Positions 1 through 12,229 of a DNA stretch of 64,000 nt are shown piece after piece (the stretch's first letter is position 1; each line of letters begins with the position of its first letter). Source of the DNA: Dasypus novemcinctus (Eukaryota; Chordata; Mammalia; Cingulata; Dasypodidae); contig NC_080694.1 of assembly GCF_030445035.2 (NCBI RefSeq), forward strand, positions 72,555,147-72,619,146. Reading direction: 5' to 3'. The notes under the pieces are model-generated. The model made no database searches, was not told the DNA's origin, and saw only the letters and a program-made list of their open reading frames with translations. The position numbers and the translations under genes are program-made.

Positions 1-271
1 AAATTTTTTTACTAAGTTGTCTTTTTTTTAAAGGATACATAGATCAAAAAAATATTATATTAAAAGTTATAAGACTTTCCTACACACCCGACATCCCACT
101 CCCCCACTCCTCCCACATCAACAGCTTTTATCATTATGGCACGTTAATTACATTTAGTGAATACATTTGGAGCACTACTGCACTGAATGCATTATAGCTT
201 ACATTGTAGTTTACACTCTCCCCCAGTACTTTCAGTGCTTTGTGGCAGGATTTATAATGTCCAGCATCTGT
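1..271 (-). mobile_element. L1 3'-end fragment, outer element (right half at 1477-1822)
   Basis: This is the reverse complement of the xenarthran-type LINE-1 3' end that recurs across the window, recognised by a ccctgcaatatcatt block and a C-rich run after an aaggatacatagatc leader. It is cut at the window edge and interrupted by a second L1 at 288-1460. It resumes at 1477 and ends near 1822. At the corresponding place in the second OR12D duplicon (about 8680) the element is absent, so it arrived after that duplication. Confidence 0.7.
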
Positions 272-1476
272 CCCTGCAATATCATTTTTTTTTTTTTGAA
301 TTTTATTTTATTTTTTTTAAATTTTTTTATTTTTTATTGACTTTGTAATAATATTACATTAAAAATATATATGTGAAGTCCCATTCAACCCCACCCCCCC
401 ACCCCCCCTCTCCGCCCCCCCAACAACACTCGTTCCCATCATCATGACACATCCATTGGATTTGGTAAGTACATCTTTGGGCACCTCTGCACCTCATATA
501 CATTGGTTCACATCATGGCCCATACTCTCCTCTATTCCATCATGTAGGCCCTGTGAGGATTTACAATGTCCGGTGATTACCTCTGAAGCACCATCCAGGG
601 CAGCTCCATGTCCCGAAGACGCCTCCACCTCTCATCTCTTCCTGCCTTTCCCCATACCCTTTGTCCATTATGTCCACTTTTCCCAATCCAATGCCACCTC
701 TTCTATGTGGACACTGGATTGGTTGTGTCCATTGCACCTTTATGTCAAGAGGAGGCTCAGATTCCACCTGGATGCTGGATGCAATCCTCCCATTTTCAGT
801 TGTAATCACTCTAGGCTCCATGGTGTGGTGGTTGTCCTTCTTCACCTCCATCTTAGCTGAGTGTGGTAAGTCCAATAAATCAGATTGTAGGTGCTGGAGT
901 CTGTTGAGGCTCAGGATCTGGCTATCACATTGTCAGTCCAGAGATTCAAATCCCCTAAATATATCTTAAACCCCAACATTAACTGCACCTCCAGCACATT
1001 AGCATGAAAGTCTTATGAAGGGAGATCCCATCTGAGTCCAGATTCATCACACATAAACACCATTTCCAAAGAGGGGCCATCTGCCCTGGTAGTTAACCCC
1101 ATCGGCCATGACCATAACTCCCATGGGTCTCTTTAGCCCTCAAAGGAACCAATATCTGGGGGTTGTATCTGCTTTATCTGTCTCTCTGACTCTGCTCAGT
1201 TGTGCATGAGGGCAAACCTTCTGCCAGCCTCCAGACTCTTTTTTAGAAACTCGTAGCCATATAAACTCATTTCTCCTTTCCATTTCCCCCTTACTTTAGG
1301 TCAAACAGCATTTTAAAGTCATGGTATTTTATGTAGACATGGATATTCTGCTGATCCGCATTGAACCTTCCGTATAAGGTCATTTTCCAGTTGCATCATC
1401 AGTTGGTAGTTGATAGTGGTCCCTCGTTGCCAGGGAGGCTCATCCCCGGGTGTCATGTCCCCCTGCAATATCATTT
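272..1476 (-). mobile_element. 5'-truncated L1 nested in another L1, with 16-bp TSD
   Basis: A 1173-bp L1 3' fragment (288-1460), reverse orientation, begins with a poly-T run and is bounded by identical copies of ccctgcaatatcattt at 272-287 and 1461-1476. The duplicated target lies inside the outer L1, and joining the flanks restores the expected L1 order. This is a textbook target-primed insertion and dates the inner element as younger. Confidence 0.85.
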
Positions 1477-1822
1477 ATGACAATTCCAAGTTCCAAAAAT
1501 GCCCACATATCACATTTCTTCTTCCCTCTCCCTGCCCTCAGCAACTACCATGGCCACATTTTCCAGATTAATTCTCAGTTTCCTCCATTACCAGTCATAA
1601 TAGTTCTATAGTAGAATACCAGTAAGTTCACTCTAATCCATATTTTATTCTTCCATCCTTGGATGCTGGGTTGATGATTTCGACTCCACCATTATATTGA
1701 GAGGGGGTTTGGATCCCACATGATTGACAGATGAGATTCTCTTGCTTGGAGTTGTGGGCACTCTCAATTCCCTGGTGTGGTGGTTCACCATCTTCAGCTC
1801 CCTGTTAGCTGACCTCCACTTT
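1477..1822 (-). mobile_element. Right part of the outer L1 3' fragment
   Basis: Continuation of the outer L1 after the nested insertion. It matches other copies in the window through the segments for the Ccatcctt-gatg block and the ctggtgtggtggttcacc block. It stops abruptly near 1822, where sequence shared with the second OR12D duplicon begins. Confidence 0.65.
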
Positions 1823-2170
1823 TGCAAGAAAGGAGTTTATTTGATGAAAAAGGGAGCATAATTTTCGGGATATTGGGATTGTCTGGAATGACCATGCAAT
1901 GACAGACACAGGTCATTATATATCTTGCCATACCTTACAGAATTATGGGGAAGAGAGTTTAAACTATAATGTAAACTATAACCCAAACTTAGAGGAAATG
2001 CTCCAATATTTGTACATCAATTTTAACATAAGTATCAAACTAATGAAAGATGTTGTTCATGTGGGAAAGTGTGGAAGGTGCAGGGAGTGGAAATATGGGA
2101 ATCCCCTATATTTTTATGTAATATTTATGTGATCTATGTATCTTTTTAAATATTTTTAAAGTATATTAAA
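1823..2170 (+). mobile_element. Older L1 3' end shared by both OR12D duplicons
   Basis: Forward L1 3' end, diverged. It contains the atgacagacacaggtcatta block and ends with the typical atttatgtgatctatgtatc tail. The same fragment, at the same place relative to the OR, occurs at 8690-9020, so it predates the duplication. Confidence 0.65.
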
Positions 2171-3249
2171 ATTGGGGAGGGGTCGTAAAGAGAAAACACA
2201 CTTTTCAATTGAAAAAAATATGGAAACTTACCAGTATTTGGAGGGACCGATCTGTAGTCCACATTAATGGAAGCATAGGTGAGGAAAGTGCACTTCACTG
2301 GAGGTAGTTATATCTTAATACATGAAGAGTAAGTCTGTATCCATCAAAATAAAAACAGGACCTAAGAAAACAGGTGTAAAAGATAAGTTTTCTAGGGAGC
2401 AGAAGTGTTGTATAACTCAAGAAGTCAGTGTTATGTGATCTAAAAGAGGAATTCTTGAGTTCATGAAAAAAGAATCTTCTTACCTAAGGATGCAGGTTTC
2501 TAGGAAAGGGAAAAGAGTCCCAGGGAAACCAGAGAAGAGCAGTAAAATATCATTTGTCATTAAGAAGCAATTTGGGGATCCTGTTTAGAGATGACATTAA
2601 GGATCAGATTATAAGAAGACTAAACTTACCAGCTGAAAGCAGTGAAACATTGCAAATGCACCTCAGGCTAATATCTGATTTATGTGAGCTCAATTCTAAC
2701 CCCAGATCAGGCTTCATGAGGCTTTCAGAGATGGGAGTCAGAAGTGATCCGAAAGAGGTCACCTCTGAGGCTACTTACATTGTAAGATGAAGAAAGGTCA
2801 GTACAACTCTTCTTTTTACTTGTTGCAGATGTCATGGTTCTGATTATTTCATCCCTGTCCACTTTTAGTAAGCTAAAATCCTTCTGGTGGCATCTTACTT
2901 GGCTTTTGGAAGTCCGGTTGTGGAGTACATTGAAAATCACCCTGTTAGTCCTGACTTAGGAAGAGGAAAGTTGAATAAATACATATATGGTCACAGCCAG
3001 AAAGGACAGAAATTACAAGATTGAACTCTGAGAGAAGGGAGATAATAACGATTACTCTAGCAAAGAAATAAAGGTCTGTGCAACAGTTAATACGCAAAAT
3101 TAGTATTTAAAAGTCTAATGGCCCATGTTCAGCAAATCATTTTAGGAATATTGAAAGCAATTCTCCCTGAAAACATTTTTGGCTTGGAGAAAAGATCTTG
3201 GTCTGGAAAGATTTTACCCTCAATAGTGACTGGTTCCCACATGTTACTT

Positions 3250-3264
3250 TGCCTTTTCTCCTAG
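3250..3264 (+). promoter_or_regulatory. Predicted 3' splice acceptor before the OR12D coding exon
   Basis: A pyrimidine-rich gccttttctcctag lies immediately upstream of the receptor frame. The sister copy keeps the same arrangement (tcttttctcccag just before its ATG at 10150). OR genes usually carry 5' non-coding exons spliced to a single coding exon, so conservation of this site in both copies supports it. Confidence 0.55.
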
Positions 3265-4193
3265 TGATCCTGAATCAAACCTCAGTCACTGTATTTTTCC
3301 TCCTGGGACTGACAGACATCCAAGAGCTGCAGCCTCTGCTCTTTGTGGTTTTCCTCACCATCTACATGGGCAGTGTGGCTGGGAATGGAGCCATTCTGAT
3401 GATCATCATCTCTAACTCAAAACTCCACTCTCCTATGTACTTCTTCCTGGGAAATCTCTCATGCCTAGACATCTGTTACTCCACAGTGACACTGCCAAAG
3501 ATGCTGGAGAACTTAGTCTCTTCACACAAAGCAATTTCCTTCTGGGGATGCATCAGTCAGCTACATTTCTTTGACGTCCTGGGGAGCGCAGAGGCCTTGC
3601 TGTTGGGTGTGATGGCCTTGGACCGCTTTGTGGCGATCTGCAAACCACTTCATTACACTGTCATCATGAGTCATCAGTGCTGCATCCACATGGCCAGCAC
3701 AGTCTGGATCATCGGTTTCTTCCATGCCCTGCTGCACTCCATAATGACCTCTTGCTTGAACTTCTGTCATTCCAACCATATCCATCACTTCTTCTGTGAT
3801 GTTAAGGCCGTGCTGGAACTGGCTTGTGGGAACATTGACCTCAACCAGTGGTTGATTAATACCATCGCAGGAACCATTGCCATGGGCTCCTTCTCTCTGA
3901 CTCTTCTCTCCTATTTCTATATTCTTGCCTATCTCTTCTTCAAGACTCATTCTTGCAGAATAATTCAGAAACCTCTGTCCACCTGTGCCTCCCACTTCAT
4001 GGTTGTTATTCTTTTCTATGTTCCTGTTCTCTTCACCTACATTCGTCCTGCTTCAGGCAGCTCCATGGAACAGGATGCAGTCATTGCCCTCATGTACAGT
4101 GTGGTGACTCCTCTACTAAATCCACTGATCTATACCTTGAGGAACAAGGAGGTGAAGCAGGCCATGAGTAGGGCAATCAGAAGGAAGTTCTGA
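3265..4193 (+). CDS. OR12D-like olfactory receptor, start codon lost (ATC)
   Basis: A seven-transmembrane odorant receptor of the rhodopsin-like GPCR type, expected in the cilia membrane of olfactory neurons and coupling to Golf. From the canonical first codon the frame is 308 codons, the usual OR length. Visible marks are the NQT N-glycosylation site at codons 3-5, GN in TM1, LHSPMYFF before TM2, LDRF(V)AICKPLHY after TM3 (DRF where DRY is usual), the cysteine-rich second extracellular loop, KPLSTCASH at TM6 and NPLIYTLRN in TM7. The sequence fits OR12D2/OR12D3-type receptors. The codon that should be ATG is ATC (3267-3269), whereas the sister copy has ATG there. No in-frame ATG lies between the upstream stop at 3168 and that codon, and the first internal ATG (3366) is in TM1. 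A good splice acceptor (pyrimidine tract then tag) ends at 3264, so the exon would start TG-ATC. An upstream exon ending in A would create ATG across the junction. Function is therefore open. Confidence 0.85.
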
Positions 4194-7100
4194 CTGAAAG
4201 CAATTTCAGAAATCTTCTGAGACTGAAAAAGGCATGCAATGGGAAAGTTGAGAGTTGAATGCATACTTTGTCAGAAATAATTTATTATATATATATTTAT
4301 ATATATATAAAAGGAATGGCTACCAAAAAATAAATGGAATATCTACTATGGGTGTGTTAAACAATGCATTCCTAGGTAATACTTGTGAAACTTGAACTGT
4401 TGGACACTGGGTTTGAAACCTAATGGTGAATTTATTTTAGAATATATGTTGCTATAATTACTTTGTTATATATTCTAGTGTACTCCTAAATGAAAAGAAA
4501 TAAAGTAATATACCTATATTACTCTAGTGATTAGAATTAGGTCACTTGATCTGTATGATTCTTCTTGATTAATACAATTTAATGTGAGAATCAATTACCA
4601 TTATTAGTAATATTATTATTGTTAGAATTATGAAATTTTTAGTATGTTGATTTAGGGTCACATTACTCAACACTAAAGCAACTGCTAATTCAAATATGAG
4701 TTAAGAGGAATTTTACAAAGATATGTCATGATTTTTTCTTCTGTAAGTACAATAATCAATTAGTAATTAAAGCCAATGACATTCTAAACAATAATTAACA
4801 GAAATAAAATAACCCACAGGTCACATAATGTGTGGAGCCTCTCCAACCAGAGATCTTTTGGCATTAAACTAGCCAAATTTTTCAAAGTATCCTGTGAAAT
4901 CACATCAAATTGCAATTGCTGAAAATCTTCTCAGAATTTCTTTTGTCTAATGACTGCATTATTTTCCCTTACGCCTGGACCTGGAAAATTATAACTTTCA
5001 AAACCCTTTAAAATTGTGCGCTTTCCTTTTTGACAAGTTGTATTGGAATATGATCTAATACTGGTGAAATGGGAAGAAATCATTAAACCTTTGTATTATT
5101 TTCCTTTCCTAGCAAAAAACTCATTCTAGGATTGAAATCATAGTTGCTAAAATGATCCTGAAGCAAATGGACTAAAGGCATGATATTCCTCAACTTGAGG
5201 AACCTGTAAGAGACAAAAGACATTAAAATGCTAAGAGCTGCCAGCATTTTTACGTATTTAGAAAGACAAACCATCAGACAAGACCTGAAAATACATTTTC
5301 AAATGTAGGGCTACCCATTCAAGAATCTGCATTCACTGTTTCAGTCACAATTGACCCTGGAGAAAGGGATTATGCATATCTTTTAAGAGTACTGGACACC
5401 TGATTTGATTGACATTGATACTCTAAGAGTCTAAGCATCATGGTTCACCTGTGAGAGGGGCACACAGAGGGCATGTAACAAAAAAGAGTCATGGTTCATA
5501 TCTGCTGTACGGTGGACCTTCTGGATACTGCAGGCACACCCAATAGTCATTTACCAAACTACTCATGGCATAAATTGGAATGAATCATAATTGGCAATTA
5601 GACAAACCCTACACCAGCTTTTTCATTGTGTGAAATGACTTATCACACTGAGAGAGATCAAGTGGAAGCCTTAAGAAAGTCCCTCCTCAATCTGGTCAGG
5701 ACATGCGATAATGACTGTACAATATCCCCGGACATTTTAATAAAAGAAGAATAAGCAGTGACCCATGTATAAGATATTGAGACTCATAGTAAAGTGATCA
5801 GTTCAGATACAGTATGTTGTTGCCATAAAAAGAGAAAAATCAATGGAATAAAGTAGAAAGTGGGGTACCAAGTTGAATATGTATGCAGACAGCCTACTTT
5901 AGAAATGGCATCACATATCTGTGAAGAATAGCCAGTTGTCAGAATACAGAGAGAAAAATTAGTCCCAATTCTTGGTGGTTATCTCAAAGCATAAGTAAGC
6001 TAATTTTTAAGAGGGCTAGAGAGGTAAATAAATCTAAAATTCTAAAGCTAATAAACTGATGAGCTACTTAATCAGAGGGATTTGAAATAAACATAGTCTC
6101 TTGTTTAAAACTTATGAAGAATTTCAAGTCAGATCACTCAGTCAAGAAAGAAACCCTTCAGAGCCCGGGGTCATAAGAAACCAGTTAGGTCAAGGCTCAA
6201 GAAGCCAGCCTGGCTAATAAAATTTAAAACCACATCATGATGATTGGAGGAGGAAAACTGCTTCCTAAAGAAAATCCTGAATGAAAATAGCTTGAAGAAG
6301 AAAATTCCTGATCCTCACTCATTGCCATAATAGATTTCTATTCAACAAAGGAAACAAGTTTAAATTGAGATGATGATACTTGAAAGGAATGGATGACCTG
6401 GCAGGGGTCTCTAAAACTAGCATGGTTCAGTTACAGTCTTAGTTCAGCAATTGATCTCAAGAAACTGAGACATTTATTTAATCCTCCAAAGCTCGGTTTT
6501 CAGAAGATAAAATAGGAATGGTATTAATGTTCCCTTCACTGAGGATCAGAACAATTATGAACACATTGACTGTTATTTAATTGTATCATATTAAAGTATG
6601 TAAAATAACTGAGAATTTTCAGTGAAATGACTATATACTCAATTTCCCTACAATGCAACAACGTTATAAACTCAATAGGAAAAAATGGACAAGGACATGG
6701 TATTTTAACTGTTACTAGAATATTTGACAAGATAAAAAATCATAGACATATTCATTGCCTAAAAAGCTGAGATTTTATTACTAAAGGACACAGCAAGAAG
6801 TAGACTACACCCTGTAGATACAGCATTATTACACCAAAGAGAGAAATATGAGCTTTTAGACCCCAAAATTAAAGAAAATTATCTAGTGTTATTACCAAAA
6901 GTGAATAGTCAGTTTTAGAAGGGGAAATAATGCAATATTTTTATTTATTCCTTTCTTTGTTTCCCATAATATTCATGATTTAAACAATGAGAATATTAAA
7001 GGAATTCTGGACATTATGCATGAGTGTTTTGTAAAGTCACATCTCTAATAAAAATGATATTAAAAAATAATAATAATAAAGGCAATCATATGTCTGTGCT

Positions 7101-8689
7101 TATCAATGGAATGTCACTGCTCCCCATTCCCTAACACTTATGGCCAATCTTCTTTCCATTTTACACAGAAGAGTCTTTTTCAAGGGAGTCCCCAATATGA
7201 GAATGTCAATTGACATCTCTTTCCTAGGATTTCAAAACAAATTTGACAAAGGAAATATCTAAAACATTTGATACTTGTGGTTTTGTTCATGGTACTGAAA
7301 CCAAGTAAAACACATTAGAAGGGAAGAAAATAGGAAGAATGAGGAAAAGAAGAAAGAAATTCCCCAACGAGGCTGCTTCATTTTGTAGGTTTGGAGAATA
7401 TCCTATTTATTCTTAAAACATTCTTCCCAGCACCCAGGGGACACAGTCTCTCAGGATGTTTATATCTAGAGATCTGGGGTTCACAAAAGAGGAGACAGAT
7501 GTCTGGAAAAGAGAGAAGTTTTGAAAATGAAGAAATTATGCTACAATCCAACCTGAATTACCACGTGAAAAATGTTTTCCTATCTACAGTCGCTGAGAGT
7601 GTAAACCTGAAAACCTTTCTCGCCAGGAAGTCTGAATGGTCAACTAGGTAAGAATGAAATTGAACACAGGCTAGGAAGGTTGCTGTATAAACGATCTGTA
7701 ATGCATTATCTGTCTTCCTGCTAGTACTAAACTTAAGTGCCCAGGATTTAAAACTGACTTCCTAAATTAGAGTGGACTTCTCCTTGAGGTTTTAGTTTAT
7801 AGAGGCACCTTCTTTCTCATGTATATTTTTAAAATATCTCATTCTCAGTAATATGCCTGGTTCTTTAGACATTCTACAAAACACGTTAAATAATTCAGTA
7901 GAGCAAAGTCTCATTAATAATTTTGTTTAAAACTTAGGAAGAATTTATTTTTAATGGATTTTTGCTACAACTATGTTTTATGAAACAGAGAATCAAAAAC
8001 TATGTGTGGTTTATCATCTCTATTTTAAACAAGCACAGTTAAAGTCTTTAAATACACAAAATATATATGACTATGAAAAATCTTTTCTAAGAGTTTGGAA
8101 ATCAACATGTATCTAAGTGTATTAAAGATTAGATAATTTCTACAAATTTCTTGCACTTATAAACCCTAGAATCCTGTGGGTTCCCAAAAAGAAGAGCTTC
8201 CAAGTTTATTCACAGTTTTACTCTAGTAACCTCAAATCATTTTCTTTTCCCCTCCATGATTTCTCATACCTTGAATGATTCCCTCTTTACAGAAAGATGC
8301 CTGATACCTGCATCTCTATTCTGAATTTCCTACAGTTTTTTCTTCTAACAGTTCCTCCCACTGCTCTAAGTTTCTCACATATCATTGCTTCTTTCCCCAA
8401 AAGAGCTTCTACATCAGGAAATTAAAAGGAGAAAGAAGAAGCTATCTCACAAAGTATGTCTGCTTTGTGAGTGTACCTACAGGAGGTAATGTCAGGCACT
8501 TCGCAATTAAAAGAGTAAAGAAGACTCAAAATTTTTTCTACCCTCCTGTAAACATGTCAAATTTTACTCAAACATTAAACCTTATTTTAATTAATTTATT
8601 TTCCTTTCTTCAATAATTTCAACATCCCTGAAAAAAACACTATCATTTCAAACATGTAAGTGAAATAAAAATTAATGAATTATTTTTGT
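4194..8689. other. Intergenic AT-rich DNA, no gene recognised
   Basis: Downstream flank of the OR12D unit, collinear with copy 2 up to about 5340, then 3.3 kb with no counterpart in the window. A short TA-rich stretch lies at about 4285-4310. Short open frames such as that at 7391-7651 show no recognisable domain. I see no RNA gene or clear repeat family here. Confidence 0.5.
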
Positions 8690-9020
8690 AAGAAAATTTA
8701 TTTGATGCAAAAGGGAGCATAAAATTCTGCACATTGGGATTATCCTGAATGACCTTGCAATGACAGATACAGGCCATTATATATTTTGTCATAACTTGCA
8801 AAATTACATGGGAGCATGAACAATAAGTAAACTGTAATCCACACTTAGTGGAAATGCTCCCATATGTGTTCATCAGTTGTAACTTATGAACCAAACTAAT
8901 GAAAGATCTTAACATGGGAAAGTGTGGAAGGGGTAGGGAGTGGAGCACATGGTAATCCCTTAAATTTTTCATGTAACATTAATGTAATCTAAGTATCTTT
9001 TTAAAAATTTGGAAAGAATA
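8690..9020 (+). mobile_element. Older L1 3' end, duplicon copy 2
   Basis: Forward L1 3' fragment paralogous to 1823-2170, sharing the ttatttgatgcaaaaggg and aatgacagatacaggccatt blocks and the tail. Its position upstream of the second OR12D copy shows it was part of the duplicated unit. Confidence 0.65.
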
Positions 9021-10149
9021 TTAAAAAGGGGGGAGGGCATAGAGAGAAAACACACTTTTCAATTAAATAGATCTGGAAACTTACCAGTATTCAGAGGGAT
9101 TGATCTGGAGTCCATATTAATGAAAGTACAGGTGAAGAAGGTGCACTTCACTGGAAGTGGATTATATCTTAATACATGAAGAGTAAGTCTATATCCATCA
9201 AACTACAAACAGGACCCAAGGAAACAGGTATAAAAAAAAGATAAGCTTTCACGGGTGTCAAAGTTTTAGATACCTCAAGGAGAGGTCAGTGTTGTATGAT
9301 CAAGGAGAGGCCAGTGTTGTATGAACTCTTAAGTCCATTGAGAAAAGATCTTCCTACCTAGGGATGCAGGCATCTAAGAAATGGAAAAGAGTTCCAAGGA
9401 AACCAGAGAAGAGCAGTAAAATACCAAAGTCACCAAGAAGTATTTTGGGTGTCCAGTTTGGGGTGATCCTAAGGCTCAGATTATGTAAATACTAAAGGTA
9501 CCAGCAGATAAGGGAGAGAAAAAAAATCCATATACATCTCCGGCTAGTATCTGAATAACATGGGCTCAATTCAGACCCTAGATAAGACTTCATGATAATT
9601 CCAGGAATAAGAGTCTGGAAAGGATCAGAAAGAGGTCACCTCAGAGTCTACTTACATTGTAAGATGAAGAAAGGTCACTATGATTATCTTAAATCACTTT
9701 TTGTTAGTTACAGAGGACATGATTCTGATTACTTCATCCTTGTCCATTTCCATAAGCTAAAATCCTTCAGGTGGTGTCTACTTGGTTTGGAAATATTGTA
9801 ATGGAGTACATTAAAAATCACCCTGTTAGAGGTGACTTAGGAAGAGGAAAGTTGAATAAATATATAGATGTTCAGAGCCAGAGATGATAGAAGAATTACA
9901 ATATGGAACTTTGAGGAAAGGGAAATATTAATGAATAGTCTAACAAAGGAAAAAAATATCTGTGTAACATTCAGTATGCAGGCATAATATGTAAAAGTCT
10001 AATGGCCCATGATAGGTAAATCATCTCATTTTAAAAGAAGCATAGTCTCCCACAAAGCATTTTTGTCCTGGGGAAAAGATCCTGGGCTGGAAGGATTTGA
10101 CCCCCATAGTGAGAGTTTCACAGATGTTTTCTTGTCTTTTCTCCCAGTG

Positions 10150-11068
10150 ATGCTGAATCAAACGTCAGTCACTGAATTTTTCCTCCTGGGACTGACAGAC
10201 ATCCAAGAGCTGCAGCCTCTGCTCTTGGTGGTTTTCTGCACCATCTACATCAGCAGTGTGGCTGGGAATGGGGCAATTCTGATGATCATCTCTGACCCAA
10301 GACTCCATTCTCCTTTGTACTACATACTGGGAAATCTCTCATGCCTAGATATCTGCTACTCCATGGTGACACTGCCAAAGATGCTGGAGAACTTAGTCTC
10401 TTCACGTGAAGCAATTTCTTTCTTGGGATGCATCAGCCAGCTGCATTTCTTTGACTTCCTGGGCAGCACACAGGCCTTGCTGTTGGGCATGATGGCCTTG
10501 GATTGATTTGTGGCAATCTGCAAACCACTTCATTACACCACGATCATGAATCATCAGCTCTGCCTCCAGATGGCCAGCACAACCTGGGTCATTGGTTTCT
10601 TCCATGTCCTGCTGCACTCCATAATGACCTCTCGCTTGAACTTCTGTGGTTCCAACCATATCCATCATTTCTACTGTGATATTAAGGCATTGCTGGAACT
10701 GGCCTGTGGGAACGTTGACCTCAATCAATGGTTGATTAATGTTGTCACAGGGACCATTGCCATGGGCCCCTTCTTTCTGACAGTTCTTTCCTATTTCTAC
10801 ATTCTCACCTACCTCTTCTTCAAGACTCATTCTTGCAGAATGCTTCAGAAAGCACTCTCCACCTGTGCCTCCCACTTCATGGTTGTTTTTCTTTTCTGTG
10901 TACCTACACTCGTCCTGCTTCAGGCAGCTCCATGGACCAGGATGCAGTCTTTGCCCTGATGTACAGTGTGCTGACTCCTGTACTAAATCCACTGATCTAT
11001 ACCTTCAGGAACAGGAGGTGAAGAGGGCCTTGAGTAGGGCAATGAGAAGAAAACTCTCATGTGAGTGA
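10150..11068 (+). pseudogene. OR12D-like olfactory receptor pseudogene
   Basis: Starts with a proper ATG (10150) giving MLNQTSVTEFFLLG and follows the OR pattern (GN in TM1, LHSPLYY, the extracellular-loop cysteines, HIHHFYCD). The arginine of the TM3 DRF motif is TGA (10504-10506, codon 119). Compared with the copy at 3265-4193, about 13 bp are missing near 10905-10912, shifting the frame in TM6/extracellular loop 3. One more base is missing near 11012, in the final aggaacaggaggtg. The C-terminus (KRALSRAMRRKL) is readable after these shifts, ending at 11068. At least three independent lesions make this a clear unprocessed pseudogene. Confidence 0.93.
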
Positions 11069-11748
11069 ACATCGGGAACTCTTCTGAGGCATAAATAAGC
11101 AGATGTGAATGTATACAGCTTCTCAAATATGTATAGAAGAAAGAATTGAATACATGAAAGACATGTGGCAAGGACTAGTCTCCATGTATTAAACAATGCA
11201 TTCCCCTTATTATAAGAATCATGAGCAGATTAGATACTGGCTGTGGAACCCTAATGATGAGTTGGTTTAGGTATGTGAATTGATAAATTGAAATTTTATA
11301 AATTTTAATATATTTTTTGTGAAATCAGATATAGAAATATGCCTGTTAGTCGTGTGGATAGTACTTAACCTGTTTATCTTGTGATCCCTCTTGGTTAATA
11401 ATTTTAATGTAAGCAATAAAATTACTACTATTACTATTATTGCTATTTTTATTATGATGCTTATATTTGGAATATTTCAAATAATTTAATTTAGGACCAC
11501 AGTTACTCAATTGAAAAAGAAAATGCTAACTCACACATGAGTTAAGGGGAAGTTTTAAAGGGGTATACCATGATTGCTTGTTCTTCAAGCGGGGAGGTAA
11601 ATAAATAGGTAAAGCCAATGACATTGTAATACCTAATAAACAGAAATAAATAAGCACTGGTTCCCCTAGAGTGTTCAGGAGTCTCTATATTCAGAGACCT
11701 TTTAGAAGTCAGCTGCCATGTTGTGAAGGATTCTTGTGACATAACTTT

Positions 11749-12229
11749 AAAAGTGTAGGCTAGAGGAATAGAGTATGGATTGAGTGGACTTACTGACATT
11801 CTGCTATAGAACTACTGTGATTAGTAATTGAGGAAAATGTAGCATTGATGTGGAGAGGGTGGCGACGGTAGCTGCTGAGGGTAGGGAGAGGAAAGAGGAG
11901 ATGTGATGTGGGGGCTTTTTTGGGACTTGGAGTTGTTTTGGGTGGTACTGCAGGGACAGTTGCTGGACATTGCTTTTCCTGCCATGGCCTGCTGGGTGGA
12001 ATGGGGGAGAGTGTAGACTATAGTGTTGACCATTGACCATGTGGTGCAGTGGTGCTCAGAGATGTGTTCACCAAGTGCAATGAATGTCCCATGATCATGG
12101 AGGAGGTTGTTGGTATGGGAGGAGTGGGGTGAGGGGGTGGGGGGCATGGAGACCCCATATGTTTTAATATAACATTTTAAAAAAATAAAGACAAAAATCT
12201 TAATGAAGACAAAAAAAGTGTAGGCTAGA
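11749..12229 (+). mobile_element. 5'-truncated L1 with 16-bp TSD
   Basis: A forward L1 3' fragment of about 449 bp (11765-12213) with an A-rich tail. It is flanked by identical aaaagtgtaggctaga at 11749-11764 and 12214-12229. It is absent from the matching site in the first duplicon, so it postdates the duplication. Confidence 0.9.

Larger units (their letters stand above)
1823..5340 (+). repeat. Segmental duplication, copy 1 (OR12D unit)
   Basis: About 3.5 kb containing an L1 tail, upstream DNA, an OR12D-like coding exon and downstream DNA. It is collinear with about 8690-12655. Matching landmarks are the block near 2190/9040 (agagaaaacacacttttcaa), the coding exon, the agccaatgacatt block (4769/11610) and the ctgcattcact block (5330/12645). 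Copy 2 carries extra later insertions. Confidence 0.8.

Noticed and set aside
3561-3995. 144-codon open frame on the minus strand inside the OR12D gene
   Set aside because: Antisense shadow of the receptor coding exon; no domain of its own, and a similar shadow covers the second copy.
7391-7651. 86-codon frame as a gene
   Set aside because: No family motif, no splice or promoter context, and length expected by chance.
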